DNA from: Slackia equolifaciens
GTDB taxonomy: Bacteria; Actinomycetota; Coriobacteriia; Coriobacteriales; Eggerthellaceae
Assembly: GCF_003725995.1 (NCBI RefSeq)
Contig: NZ_QIBX01000006.1
Location: 52,449-116,448 of the forward strand
Direction of reading: 5' to 3'
Length of the DNA: 64,000 nucleotides
Positions 34,289-43,271 of this stretch are shown here, piece by piece; position 1 is the stretch's first letter, and the number at the start of each line of letters is the position of its first letter. Under the pieces are notes generated by a model that was not told the origin of the DNA, ran no database searches, and saw only the letters and a list, made by a program, of their open reading frames with translations. The translations under genes and the position numbers were made by a program.

Positions 34289-35839
34289 ATGGGGGAGAGC
34301 GTGAACAGGGCGGAATACTGCGGGACATATGATGTGGTGCGTGCCGATTTCGAAGAGTCGGTGGCGCAGTTTGGGCTGCCGTTTGAGGCGGCTGAGTCGT
34401 GTCCCCGCGCGCATCGTCTTGAGCTTGTGTGCGAGGTGAACGCCTTCGGGCAAGGCGCTGATGAATCGCATGACGAGGTGCGCCAGCCCCTTCACTGTGA
34501 GAACGGCGATGCGAGCTTGTGGCGCGGTTGGATTTCGCCGGCATGTCTGGCGTGCCGCAAGGGCGAGCGCACGGCAACGTTTTTCGTGTCGCTCAAATGC
34601 ACCAAGCATTGCTATTTCTGCTTCAACCCCAATCAGGAGGATTACGAGTTCTTCCGCACCCATACGCGCGATATTGCCGAGGAGCTGCGCCAGGCGCATG
34701 CTCAGGGTGCGCAGTTCGACTGTCTGGCGATTACGGGCGGCGAGCCATGTTTGCACAAGCCCGAGGTGCTCGAGTTCTTGCGCTGCGCGAAAGAGTTGTA
34801 TCCCGGGGTTCATGTGCGCATATACACGAGCGGCGACTTGCTCGATGATGTGTTTTTGAACGATCTTGCCGCAGCGGGCCTCGATGAGCTGCGCTTCAGT
34901 GTGAAACCGCAGGACACTGATGGCGACCAGGAGGAACTGTTCAAGCGCATGGCCGCTGCCGTGCGCGTCATTCCCGATGTGATGGTGGAGATGCCCGTCA
35001 TGCCGGGCGAGGAGCAGGAAATGCGCGATTTGCTCTTACGCCTCGACGAACTGGGCATTCGCGGCATTAATTTGCTGGAGCTGTGCTTCCCGCTACATAA
35101 CGAGCAGGAATTCAAACGCCGCGGGTTCGAGCTGCGTCGCAAACCGTACAAGGTGCTTTACAACTACTGGTATGCGGGCGGCCTGCCCATCGCGGACAGC
35201 GAGGCGGCATGCCTGGATTTGCTGCGTTTCTCCGAAGAGCGGGGCTTGCGCATGGGTGTGCATTATTGTTCGCTCGACAACAAGAATACGGGGCAAGTGT
35301 TTCAGCAAAATCGCGGCTTTTTGTTAGACGACGGTTTTGCGCGTTCGCACGCGTGGCTTGCGATGGACGAGGCGGACTATTTCCTGAAGTGCGTAAAAGC
35401 GTTTGGCGAGGATGCGTTGCGTGTGCGTGATTGGCTGTCGAGTAAAGAAGGGACGGAGGCGGTCGAACTCGCTGAGGCGAAAGCTTTTGCGGCAGACGTG
35501 TTGTCACGAGAGATGCCTGGTGACGCGCAACCGACCATGGAAGCCTCCGTGCCGCAAGATGCACATTTCGATCACGTAGCATACAAGCGCGTTGCATCTT
35601 TGAATGACGAGGTCCGGCACGCTATGGATAATCGTGCCGCATTTCTGAGCGACCTTCCCATTGAAGACCGTGTGTCATTCGATTCAGAGGTTCCGTCGGC
35701 GGTATTCCCTGTCGCCTGGGAGAATGCCGTGCTGGAGCGCTTCCCTGATGCGGAACTCGCCGAGTGCTGGCACGTGGTGGAGTTCGACGAGTCCACCGGC
35801 CCCGTCCTGCGCGAGGTGTATGCGACGCCGCTTGGCTAA
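34289..35839 (+). CDS. Radical SAM protein of unknown substrate
   Basis: A 516-residue radical SAM protein. The cluster motif is LKCTKHCYFCFNPNQED (CxxxCxxC with Phe in place of Tyr before the last Cys), preceded by CLACRKGERTATFFVS, a possible extra Cys pair. ITGGEPCLHKPEVLEFL is the SAM-binding GGE block. The ~190 residues after the barrel (from ~330) contain no Cys-rich SPASM signature and are acidic. It lies 38 bases after the haem two-component pair and is probably co-transcribed. The N-terminal ~90 residues are family-specific. ATG 34289 lacks a strong ribosome site; GTG 34301, with GGGGGAG in front, is an alternative. Confidence 0.82.
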   Translation: MGESVNRAEYCGTYDVVRADFEESVAQFGLPFEAAESCPRAHRLELVCEVNAFGQGADESHDEVRQPLHCENGDASLWRGWISPACLACRKGERTATFFVSLKCTKHCYFCFNPNQEDYEFFRTHTRDIAEELRQAHAQGAQFDCLAITGGEPCLHKPEVLEFLRCAKELYPGVHVRIYTSGDLLDDVFLNDLAAAGLDELRFSVKPQDTDGDQEELFKRMAAAVRVIPDVMVEMPVMPGEEQEMRDLLLRLDELGIRGINLLELCFPLHNEQEFKRRGFELRRKPYKVLYNYWYAGGLPIADSEAACLDLLRFSEERGLRMGVHYCSLDNKNTGQVFQQNRGFLLDDGFARSHAWLAMDEADYFLKCVKAFGEDALRVRDWLSSKEGTEAVELAEAKAFAADVLSREMPGDAQPTMEASVPQDAHFDHVAYKRVASLNDEVRHAMDNRAAFLSDLPIEDRVSFDSEVPSAVFPVAWENAVLERFPDAELAECWHVVEFDESTGPVLREVYATPLG

Positions 35840-36044
35840 AAAGGCAAGCCCTCACCGGGTAAAACATGATTCCGTGAGCGTAGATATCGCAAACCATGAG
35901 CTTTGTTGCTCTGGCAGCCGGAAGGGGACAACCGGCCATTCTCGTGCCGGGATTCTGGTTTTCGGCCGAATGCGTGCGCTTTGCGCGGAGAAATCCGTAC
36001 AATCTGAAAGGTTATGAGCGCAAAGGGCAGGAAAGGGCATGTTC

Positions 36045-38558
36045 ATGGGTGAACACGCACGTGAATATATTCTGGCATTCGATACGGCTAACGAGGTCGT
36101 TGCCATTGGCGTAGGGAAGCTGCGCGACAGCGAGGCGGTGGCTTCTCGCAATGTCGACGCGTTGAAGTCGGCATCGGTCGACATTGTGAACACGCATGAA
36201 GTTGCTGCCCATCGTGCGAGCAACACTGTGCTTCTGTCCGAGGTGGATGCGGCGCTTGAGGCTGCGGGTATTTCCAAGGGCGACATCGCCGCTATCGTGT
36301 GCGGACGCGGCCCCGGCAGCTTCACCGGCGTGCGCATTTGCATGGCGACCGCCAAAGGTGCGGCGTCCGCGCTCGAACTGCCACTTTTCGGTGCGTCTAC
36401 GCTGGATGCCGTTGCATGGAACGCGTGGGCCGATGGGGTGCGCGGGCGCGTATTGGTGGCTGCCGATGCCATGCGCAAGGAAGTGTATCCGGCCTTGTTT
36501 GACCTGGATGAATCCGGTGTGCGTCGACTCACTAACGACACGGTGGTGAAAGCCGTGGCGGCAGGAGAGTGGCTGGAGGATGCGCTTGCCTCGCTGGATT
36601 GTGAGGCGGATGCGGGCACGATGACGCGGCAGCTCATCATTCTGGGTGATGCTCTGACAAAATATGCCGATATCTTTACGGAGCTGGGTGAGCTTGCTCC
36701 TGAAGCGTTGTGGTCGGTTTCCGGTCGCGGCTTGATGCTTGCTCCGCGTATGGGCGATGGCAATCCCGCTACGCTGCTTCCGGTGTATACGCGTCTGTCC
36801 GACGCTGAGGAAAACGAGCGTATTCGCCTTGCCAAGACGGAACCGAAAAACCTGCACACCGGTGTGCAGGATGAGGCTTCGGGCGCGGCTGCTGCTCTTG
36901 CCTATCGCCCGCTCGATGTTGCCCACGTGCGCGATGTTGCACGCCTGGAGAGCGAGACCATGGGAAGCGACGCCTGGGCCGCAACGCTTGTGGCTGACGA
37001 GCTGCCCCGCAAGGATCGCACCTGGTGGGCGGCGTACGACGGCAAGAAGCTTGTGGGCTATTGCGGCGGATGGGTCGTCGACGGCCAGGTGCAGATTCTG
37101 AAGATTGCCACCGATCCGACGTATCGCCGTCGCGGTATCGCTCGCGAGCTCATCGGGCTTGTTGCCTCCGACGCGCGCGATTTGGGCGCTACCGAGATGA
37201 CGCTCGAAGTGCGTCTTTCCAACGAGGGTGCGCAGGCGTTCTACGAGAATCTGGGGCTTGCGCGCATTGGCGTGCGCCCGCATTATTATTCCGACCGCGA
37301 AGACGCCGTTATCATGACGGGTCCCTTGCCGGTCGCCCAGCACGACGTGGCAGGCATGACGCTGCGTGTAGACGAGGTTGCGGCGGGGGACCTTGCGGTA
37401 ACCATGGGGGAGGGCAACGCGTTCGGCGGTGACGTTGACGGCGCGCTTGAAACCCTGACGGCACCACTGAAGGATGCACTACACACTATGCCTTCGGCTC
37501 CGGAATCCCCCGCTTTCGCCCGCCCGCTCATCCTCGCTATCGAAAGCTCGTGTGACGAGACGGCAGCTTCTATCATCGATGGCAACGGCACGATTCTTTC
37601 AGACGTAGTGGCGTCGCAGATTGATTTCCATGCGCGTTTCGGCGGCGTGGTGCCCGAAATCGCGAGCCGCAAGCATATCGAGGCCATCTGCGGCGTGTGC
37701 GACGAATGCCTGGATGCGGCCTCGCGCAGCCTTGGGGCGCCTCAACTTCACTGGCGCGACCTGGACGCCATCGCCGTCACCTATGCCCCCGGTTTGGTCG
37801 GGGCGCTCGTGGTGGGCGTTGCCTTTGCCAAAGGCGCGGCTTGGGGCGCGGATAAGCCGCTTATCGCCGTGAATCACCTCGAGGGGCATCTCTATGCCAA
37901 TCGCATTGCGCGCTCCGACATCAAGCCTCCCATGGTGGTGTCGCTTGTGAGTGGCGGCCATACCATGCTTGTACACGTGCGCGACTGGGGCGACTATGAA
38001 ACCCTGGGCTCCACCATCGACGACGCGGTGGGCGAGGCATTCGACAAGGTGGCCAAGGCGTTGGGCCTGGGCTATCCCGGTGGCCCCATCATCAGCAAGC
38101 TTGCGGCGCAGGGCAATCCCAAGGCTATCGATTTTCCGCGCGCGCTCATGCACTCGGGCGATTTGCGATTCAGCCTTTCGGGGCTTAAGACCGCCGTGAC
38201 TACCTACATTCAAAAAGAGCAGCAGGCAGGGCGCGAGCCCAACATGCCCGACATCGCTGCCAGCTTCACGGCTGCCGTGGTGGATGTGCAGGTTGCCAAG
38301 GCTAAGACTGCGTTGCTCGAAACGGGTGCCAAAGAGTTCTGTCTGGGCGGTGGCGTGGCGGCCAATCCCGAGCTGCGTGCGGCTTACGAGCGCATGTGCA
38401 AGAAGATCGGCGTGCGTTTGACCATGCCGCCGCTTTCGGCCTGCGGCGATCAAGCGGCCATGATTGCCGAAGTGGCACGGGACCGCTTTGCTCAGGGCAA
38501 GTTCGCCGACCTCTCGCTTGACGTGCAGGCTCACGCCCCGCTGGACGAGCCGTACTAA
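36045..38558 (+). CDS. tsaD: TsaB-RimI-TsaD fusion (t6A synthesis plus ribosomal-protein acetyltransferase)
   Basis: An 837-residue three-part fusion. Residues ~1-260 are TsaB (ILAFDTANEVVAIGV; CGRGPGSFTGVRICMA). Residues ~285-425 are a RimI-type GNAT (ILKIATDPTYRRRGIARELI; NEGAQAFYENLGLARIGVRP). Residues ~490-837 are TsaD (LAIESSCDETAASI; metal-binding NHLEGHLYA; GGGVAANPELRAAYERM). TsaB and TsaD with TsaE transfer threonylcarbamoyl to A37 of ANN-decoding tRNAs; RimI acetylates the N-terminus of ribosomal protein S18. The three genes are often neighbours, and here they form one chain. ATG 36045 is favoured over 36039 because AGGAAAGGG at 36029-36037 is better spaced. Confidence 0.95.
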   Translation: MGEHAREYILAFDTANEVVAIGVGKLRDSEAVASRNVDALKSASVDIVNTHEVAAHRASNTVLLSEVDAALEAAGISKGDIAAIVCGRGPGSFTGVRICMATAKGAASALELPLFGASTLDAVAWNAWADGVRGRVLVAADAMRKEVYPALFDLDESGVRRLTNDTVVKAVAAGEWLEDALASLDCEADAGTMTRQLIILGDALTKYADIFTELGELAPEALWSVSGRGLMLAPRMGDGNPATLLPVYTRLSDAEENERIRLAKTEPKNLHTGVQDEASGAAAALAYRPLDVAHVRDVARLESETMGSDAWAATLVADELPRKDRTWWAAYDGKKLVGYCGGWVVDGQVQILKIATDPTYRRRGIARELIGLVASDARDLGATEMTLEVRLSNEGAQAFYENLGLARIGVRPHYYSDREDAVIMTGPLPVAQHDVAGMTLRVDEVAAGDLAVTMGEGNAFGGDVDGALETLTAPLKDALHTMPSAPESPAFARPLILAIESSCDETAASIIDGNGTILSDVVASQIDFHARFGGVVPEIASRKHIEAICGVCDECLDAASRSLGAPQLHWRDLDAIAVTYAPGLVGALVVGVAFAKGAAWGADKPLIAVNHLEGHLYANRIARSDIKPPMVVSLVSGGHTMLVHVRDWGDYETLGSTIDDAVGEAFDKVAKALGLGYPGGPIISKLAAQGNPKAIDFPRALMHSGDLRFSLSGLKTAVTTYIQKEQQAGREPNMPDIAASFTAAVVDVQVAKAKTALLETGAKEFCLGGGVAANPELRAAYERMCKKIGVRLTMPPLSACGDQAAMIAEVARDRFAQGKFADLSLDVQAHAPLDEPY

Positions 38559-38909
38559 CGTAGTCCTGTCGTCCGCTGCGTCCGCCGCGCTGCCACGGCG
38601 ATGTGGAGCCGCTGCACGTGTCGGGCCTATTGATAACATTTGTCAACAGATTGCTCCAAAAGGGCGTTTGCCGCATATGCACAAGGCTTGTTCCTGTATC
38701 ATGGCAGATTATATTGACCGCGCGCGCAAAGCGTGGCCTCCGAGGATGCGCCGGCGTAGTCCGCATCCGGATTCCAACCTGGGGCCGCCGTCGGCACTGT
38801 TGCCGTGAAGCGGGATGCTTCGCGCGATTAAGCCGCAAGGCAGGACGGAAAACCGCGCGGTCGGGTTTGAGACCCCAGTATAGTCGACCGAAAGGAGTAC
38901 GTCTCACCC
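38559..38909. other. Long leader before CorC-like gene
   Basis: A 351-base gap with no supported gene. TTGTTC (38688-38693) and TATATT (38710-38715), 16 bases apart, could be a promoter, which would give a ~190-base untranslated leader. The leader has small stems: GGATGCG/CGCATCC at 38744-38768 and GAAGC/GCTTC near 38808-38822. No known Mg2+ or other riboswitch was recognised. Confidence 0.4.
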
Positions 38910-40229
38910 ATGCCCATTGGCATAAGCTTGATTCTTGTCGTAGTGTTCCTTCTGATGAATGCGTTTTTCGTGGTAGCGGAGTTCTCGCTGGTGCGCGTTC
39001 GCAGGTCGCAGATCGATATGGCCGTAGAGGAGGGAAAGCCCGGCGCCAAAAACGCCAAGGTCATTGCCGACAACATCAACGCGTACCTTTCGGCCTGCCA
39101 GCTGGGCATCACGCTGGCGTCGCTGGCGTTGGGTTGGTTGGGCGAGCCCGCCATTTCGGCGCTGTTCCATCCAATCTTTGAGGCGTTGCATCTGCCTGCT
39201 GCCGCTGTAACCGCCATCTGTGTTGCGATCGGCTACTTTATCATGACCACGCTGCATGTTGTTGTGGGCGAACTCATTCCTAAGTCGTTGGCCATTTTCT
39301 CGACCGAAAGGTATGCTCTGCGCACCGCCACGCCGCTCATGTGGTTCTACCGCATCACCTACCCCATCATGTGGCTGTTCAACTCCATCACCAATGGTGT
39401 GGTGAAGCTCTTGGGCCATGACCCTGCCAACGAGCACGAGGTGTACACCGAGGAAGAGATTCGCCTGCTCATCGATGAGTCTACCGAGAGCGGTCTGATT
39501 GATTCCGAGCAGAACGAATTCGTGGATAACATCTTCGACATCGCCGACAAGGATGTCGAGTCTATTATGACCCCGCGTCCTGACATGGTGTGCCTGAGCA
39601 TGGAGGACTCGTTGGAGGAGAACCTGCGCATCGTGGACGAGCACAAGTTCACGCGCTACCCGGTGTGCCGCAAGGATAAGGACGATATCATCGGCTTCGT
39701 CCATATCAAGGACCTGTACAACCTGCCCGCCGATGCCGGCATGGACTGCTTGCGCATTCGCCGCATGTTCGCCGTGCCTGAGGGCCTGACGGTTTCCAAG
39801 CTTTTGGGCCTGCTTAAAAAAGAGCACACCAAGATCGCTATCGTGGTGGACGAGCACGGCGGCACGAGCGGCCTGGTGACTATGGGCGACGTGTTCGAGG
39901 AGATCGTGGGCGATTACGACGACGAGTACTCCCATGGCGCCGGCAACGACGATTTGGTGAAGGTTGCCGAGGGGCATTATCTGTCGAGCGGCGCGTGCCC
40001 CATTGACGATTTTGCTGATGAACTGGGCCTGAACGACGACGATTTCCCCGAGTACGACACGTTGGGCGGTCTGCTGCTCGACGAGTTCGATCGAATTCCC
40101 GAGGCGGGCGATAAGACCGAGTACGTCAACGGCGCCACCACCGTGCGCTTCATCGTGCGTTCGATGGACGCCCGCCGCATTGGGCAGGTGGAGTTCTGGG
40201 TGACCGTCGAGGAGCAAGAGGAGGAATAG
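38910..40229 (+). CDS. CNNM/CBS-domain transporter-like protein (CorC/HlyC family)
   Basis: A 439-residue integral membrane protein. The DUF21/CNNM transmembrane part (~1-195; starts LILVVVFLLMNAFFVVAEFS) is followed by two CBS domains (~205-325; IMTPRPDMVCL, FTRYPVCRKDKDDIIGFVHI, KIAIVVDEHGGTSGLVTM) and a C-terminal CorC_HlyC domain (~345-435; PIDDFADELGL, TLGGLLLDEFDRIPEAGD). Members are linked to Mg2+ or Co2+ efflux, with CBS domains sensing nucleotides; the old name hemolysin is misleading. AAAGGAG at 38891-38897 is 12 bases before the ATG. A terminator follows. Confidence 0.93.
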   Translation: MPIGISLILVVVFLLMNAFFVVAEFSLVRVRRSQIDMAVEEGKPGAKNAKVIADNINAYLSACQLGITLASLALGWLGEPAISALFHPIFEALHLPAAAVTAICVAIGYFIMTTLHVVVGELIPKSLAIFSTERYALRTATPLMWFYRITYPIMWLFNSITNGVVKLLGHDPANEHEVYTEEEIRLLIDESTESGLIDSEQNEFVDNIFDIADKDVESIMTPRPDMVCLSMEDSLEENLRIVDEHKFTRYPVCRKDKDDIIGFVHIKDLYNLPADAGMDCLRIRRMFAVPEGLTVSKLLGLLKKEHTKIAIVVDEHGGTSGLVTMGDVFEEIVGDYDDEYSHGAGNDDLVKVAEGHYLSSGACPIDDFADELGLNDDDFPEYDTLGGLLLDEFDRIPEAGDKTEYVNGATTVRFIVRSMDARRIGQVEFWVTVEEQEEE

Positions 40230-40272
40230 CGCGTTTCGTTGATTGCGCCCGGCAGTTAATCTAAAGGTAAAC

Positions 40273-40305
40273 AAGAGGTGCCCTCGGGGCGCCTCTTTGC
40301 TTTTT
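40273..40305 (+). terminator. Terminator after CorC-like gene
   Basis: AAGAGGTGCCC (40273-40283) pairs with GGGCGCCTCTT (40287-40297, one G-U), followed by TTGCTTTTT. Confidence 0.8.
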
Positions 40306-40456
40306 GCGCGGCCTTCGACGTCGGGTCATTATGGAGAAAGCGGTTTCCATCTGGTAGAATCGGCGCATCGTATTTCAATCGCGCCGTTCTTCCTCATTCA
40401 AAAGGATCTGCCCGTTCAGGCTCGTTGCGGCGCATGTCACGGGAAAGGGGGCCTGG

Positions 40457-41986
40457 ATGAGCGCAGAGATGAATGCCTGGCTGATCGATGTCACCACGCA
40501 GTTCGACGACTTTCTCTACACCTATATCCTGGTAATCCTGCTGGTGTTCTGTGCCGTGTATTTCACGGTGCGCACGCGTTTCGTGCAGATTCGCTACATC
40601 AAGGATATGTTCACCCAGCTGACTGAGAAGCGCCACGTTGAGGGCGAGAAATCCATTTCGTCGTTCCAGGCGATGATGGTGTCCACCGCATCGCGCGTGG
40701 GTACGGGCAACATTGCCGGCATCGCGACAGCGGTGGCAACGGGCGGCCCGGGCGCCATCTTTTGGATGTGGCTCATGGCCCTTTTGGGCGCGGCTTCGGC
40801 TTTCGTGGAATCTACGCTCGCGCAGATTTGGAAGGTGCGCGGCAAAGAGGGCGAATTCCGCGGCGGCCCCGCTTACTACATCCAGCAGGCGCTGGGTCAG
40901 CGCTGGCTGGGCATCGTGTTCGCCGTGTTGCTGATCATCTGCTATGCCTACGGTTTCAACGGCTTGCAGGCGTACAACATGGCGAGCGCGCTGGAATACT
41001 ACATTCCCGATTACGCCACCAACGGCACCGCCGTGGCGTTGGGCATCGTGCTCATGGTGATGACCGCGTTCGTTATTTTCGGCGGATCGAAGCGCATCAG
41101 CATCATCTCGTCCATTCTGGTGCCCATCATGGCCGTGGCGTATCTGGCGCTGGGCATTGGCATTACCATCGCCAATATCAACCTGCTGCCCGAGGCGTTC
41201 GGCTACATCTTCCAGAGCGCGTTCGATTTCCAGTCCATCTTCGGCGGCTTTGCTGGCTCGGTAGTGGTGCTGGGTCTCAAGCGCGGTCTGTTCTCCAACG
41301 AGGCCGGTATGGGTTCCGCCCCTAACGCCGCCGCAACCGCGAGCGTGTCGCACCCGTGCAAGCAGGGCCTGGTGCAGACGCTTTCGGTGTATCTGGACAC
41401 CATGCTCGTGTGCACGTGCTCCGCGTTCATCGTGCTTATTTTCTTCGTGAAGCAGGGCGGCACGTTTGGCGACCTCAACGGCATGCCGCTGGTGCAGATG
41501 GCCATCAACTCCTCGGTGGGCGAGCTGGGTATCCACGTGGTGACGTTTGCCATCTTCTGCTTCGCGTTCTCTAGCCTGATCGGCAACTACTTCTACGCCG
41601 AGGGAAACATTCGCTTCATCACCAAGAGCAAGACCGTGCTCACCGTGTTCCGTTTCACCTGCCTCGCCGCCATCATGGTGGGCTGCCTGAACAACTTCAC
41701 GCTTGCCTGGAACTTCGCCGACATTACCATGGCTTTCATGGCGATGGTGAACCTGGTTGCCATCTTCCTGCTGGGCAAATGGGCGTTCAAGGCGCTGGAT
41801 GACTACACGCGCCAGCGCAAGGTCGGCAAGAATCCCGTGTTCGTGGCCGAGAATATTCCGGGGCTGCCCGCCACGCAGTGCTGGCACGTGGGCGAAGACG
41901 ACCTCAAACACGTCGGCCCCGAGCCGGTGCGCGAGTACTTCGAGGAAGCCATCGACGCCGATGCCGAGGACGTAGGGCTAAAATAG
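40457..41986 (+). CDS. Alanine/glycine:cation symporter (AGCS family)
   Basis: A 509-residue transporter with about 11 membrane helices. AGCS hallmarks are present: TASRVGTGNIAGIATAVATG near the first conserved helix, then GGPAYYIQQALG, GLKRGLFSNEAGMGSAPNAA, and LIGNYFYAEGNIRFI. It imports alanine or glycine with Na+ or H+. The last ~60 residues are a soluble acidic tail (EEAIDADAEDVG). GGGAAAGGGGG precedes the ATG at 40457. It is a single gene between two terminators. Confidence 0.94.
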   Translation: MSAEMNAWLIDVTTQFDDFLYTYILVILLVFCAVYFTVRTRFVQIRYIKDMFTQLTEKRHVEGEKSISSFQAMMVSTASRVGTGNIAGIATAVATGGPGAIFWMWLMALLGAASAFVESTLAQIWKVRGKEGEFRGGPAYYIQQALGQRWLGIVFAVLLIICYAYGFNGLQAYNMASALEYYIPDYATNGTAVALGIVLMVMTAFVIFGGSKRISIISSILVPIMAVAYLALGIGITIANINLLPEAFGYIFQSAFDFQSIFGGFAGSVVVLGLKRGLFSNEAGMGSAPNAAATASVSHPCKQGLVQTLSVYLDTMLVCTCSAFIVLIFFVKQGGTFGDLNGMPLVQMAINSSVGELGIHVVTFAIFCFAFSSLIGNYFYAEGNIRFITKSKTVLTVFRFTCLAAIMVGCLNNFTLAWNFADITMAFMAMVNLVAIFLLGKWAFKALDDYTRQRKVGKNPVFVAENIPGLPATQCWHVGEDDLKHVGPEPVREYFEEAIDADAEDVGLK

Positions 41987-42011
41987 AATAGTCCGTCTTG
42001 CGTTAACCGTG

Positions 42012-42047
42012 CGCCGAGACCCACAGCAAGCGGGTCTCGGCGTTTTT
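42012..42047 (+). terminator. Terminator after symporter gene
   Basis: CGCCGAGACCC (42012-42022) pairs perfectly with GGGTCTCGGCG (42032-42042), followed by TTTTTC. Confidence 0.9.
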
Positions 42048-42068
42048 CGTACTGCCGAAAGGTGAGCA

Positions 42069-43019
42069 ATGGGAACGCTGCTGTTTTATTACACTCTGGC
42101 TGTGATGCTGATTATCTTGACCGCTGCTTCGTCGTGCGTGTCTACATATCTGGTGTCGCGCAACCGGGCGTTTTTGTATGTGGGCGCGGCATTTTTGTTC
42201 TACTTCTTTGATATTACGTTGGTGTTCCTCAATGATTTCAACTTTGGTATGGGCCAGGAGTACAGCTCCGACATGGGCAACCCCTTAAGCCTGATCACCG
42301 GGTTTGGCACGTTTTTGATGATGGTGCAGGCAATCTGTTATTTCTTGAACGCCAAAAGCCCGCTCATGCGTCTTGGGCTGCCTGTGGCCTGGGTGGTGGC
42401 GAGCGCGGTTGTGCTTGTGGCTTTTGCCGACACGCCGTTTGACAGTTTCGCGTTCTACCTCCAGCGGGCGCTGTTCTTTTACGCGCTTCTGGTTGTGCTC
42501 TTGGCCAAATTCGTGCAGCAGGGAGATGGGCCTTTGCGCTCGCGCCTGTGGAAGTTTCGCTATATGTGGCTTGCGGCGCTGGTGCTTACCACGCTCAGCA
42601 TCGCCGAGGATGCCTACTTCATGCTGCTCGGCGCGTCCGACGTTCCCGGTGTGCTCTGGACCCATCCCGATCGCAATTTCTGCGAGAACATGATGCTCGT
42701 CATGTTCGCGGTTGCGGCAATTCGCTCGTCGGTCGTGTATCTGCGTCTGCGTTATAACAGTGGGATGGACGTTGCGGAGGATGACGAATCGGCCGAGCGC
42801 GCATTTCAGCGGGGGCTGCCGGCCTTCGCGCAGCGCTTCGGCCTCACCGCTCGCGAGAGCGAGATTGTGGGCCTGGTGGTGCACGGCAAAGACAACCAGA
42901 ACATTGCAAGTCAGCTGGGCATCTCATTGAGCACGGTGAAGGTGCACATGAGCAATATCCTCAAGAAAACAGGCTGCGCCAATCGCAAAGAGCTGGTGCA
43001 GCAGTTTTGGAAAGGGTAG
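42069..43019 (+). CDS. Membrane-bound LuxR-type regulator (7-TM + HTH)
   Basis: A 316-residue protein with about seven membrane helices over residues 5-230 and a C-terminal LuxR/GerE helix-turn-helix at ~250-312 (FGLTARESEIVGLVVHGKDN, SQLGISLSTVKVHMSNILKK). It has no phospho-receiver. It would bind DNA from the membrane on sensing a ligand through its helices. GAAAGG lies 6 bases before the ATG at 42069. The arginine deiminase and antiporter genes follow on the same strand, making them its likely targets (inference). It has fewer TM segments than the three LuxR proteins at 48-58 kb. Confidence 0.88.
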   Translation: MGTLLFYYTLAVMLIILTAASSCVSTYLVSRNRAFLYVGAAFLFYFFDITLVFLNDFNFGMGQEYSSDMGNPLSLITGFGTFLMMVQAICYFLNAKSPLMRLGLPVAWVVASAVVLVAFADTPFDSFAFYLQRALFFYALLVVLLAKFVQQGDGPLRSRLWKFRYMWLAALVLTTLSIAEDAYFMLLGASDVPGVLWTHPDRNFCENMMLVMFAVAAIRSSVVYLRLRYNSGMDVAEDDESAERAFQRGLPAFAQRFGLTARESEIVGLVVHGKDNQNIASQLGISLSTVKVHMSNILKKTGCANRKELVQQFWKG

Positions 43020-43075
43020 GGCTTGCGCGGCTCCCCACTCTGCATTTTTTGGTAAAGATTTTATACAATATCTTT

Positions 43076-43105
43076 TTGACCTGCGGTTTATGCAGGTCCT
43101 ATACC
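43076..43105 (+). promoter_or_regulatory. Putative arcA promoter with operator dyad in the spacer
   Basis: TTGACC (43076-43081) and TATACC (43100-43105), 18 bases apart. The spacer region carries a perfect inverted repeat GACCTGC (43078-43084)/GCAGGTC (43092-43098), so a protein bound there would control transcription. A second dyad AAAGAT/ATCTTT lies at about 43054-43075. The upstream LuxR protein is a candidate binder. Confidence 0.6.
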
Positions 43106-43271
43106 CTCTTGGCGCAACGATAGCCGCAATTTCCTTCAAATGTAAGACCTGCTTTTGACTTGGTTGTTTTGATGCTGGGGATCAAAGTGCGTGGCAGCAA
43201 GACGATGCGTGATGCATCGGAAACACGTTCGGCACAGGATCCTAGCAACCCCAATGAAGGAGGGCGAAACG

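Noticed and set aside
40306..40456. Glycine riboswitch before the alanine/glycine symporter
   Set aside because: The gap is only ~150 bases and lacks the conserved core of that riboswitch class.
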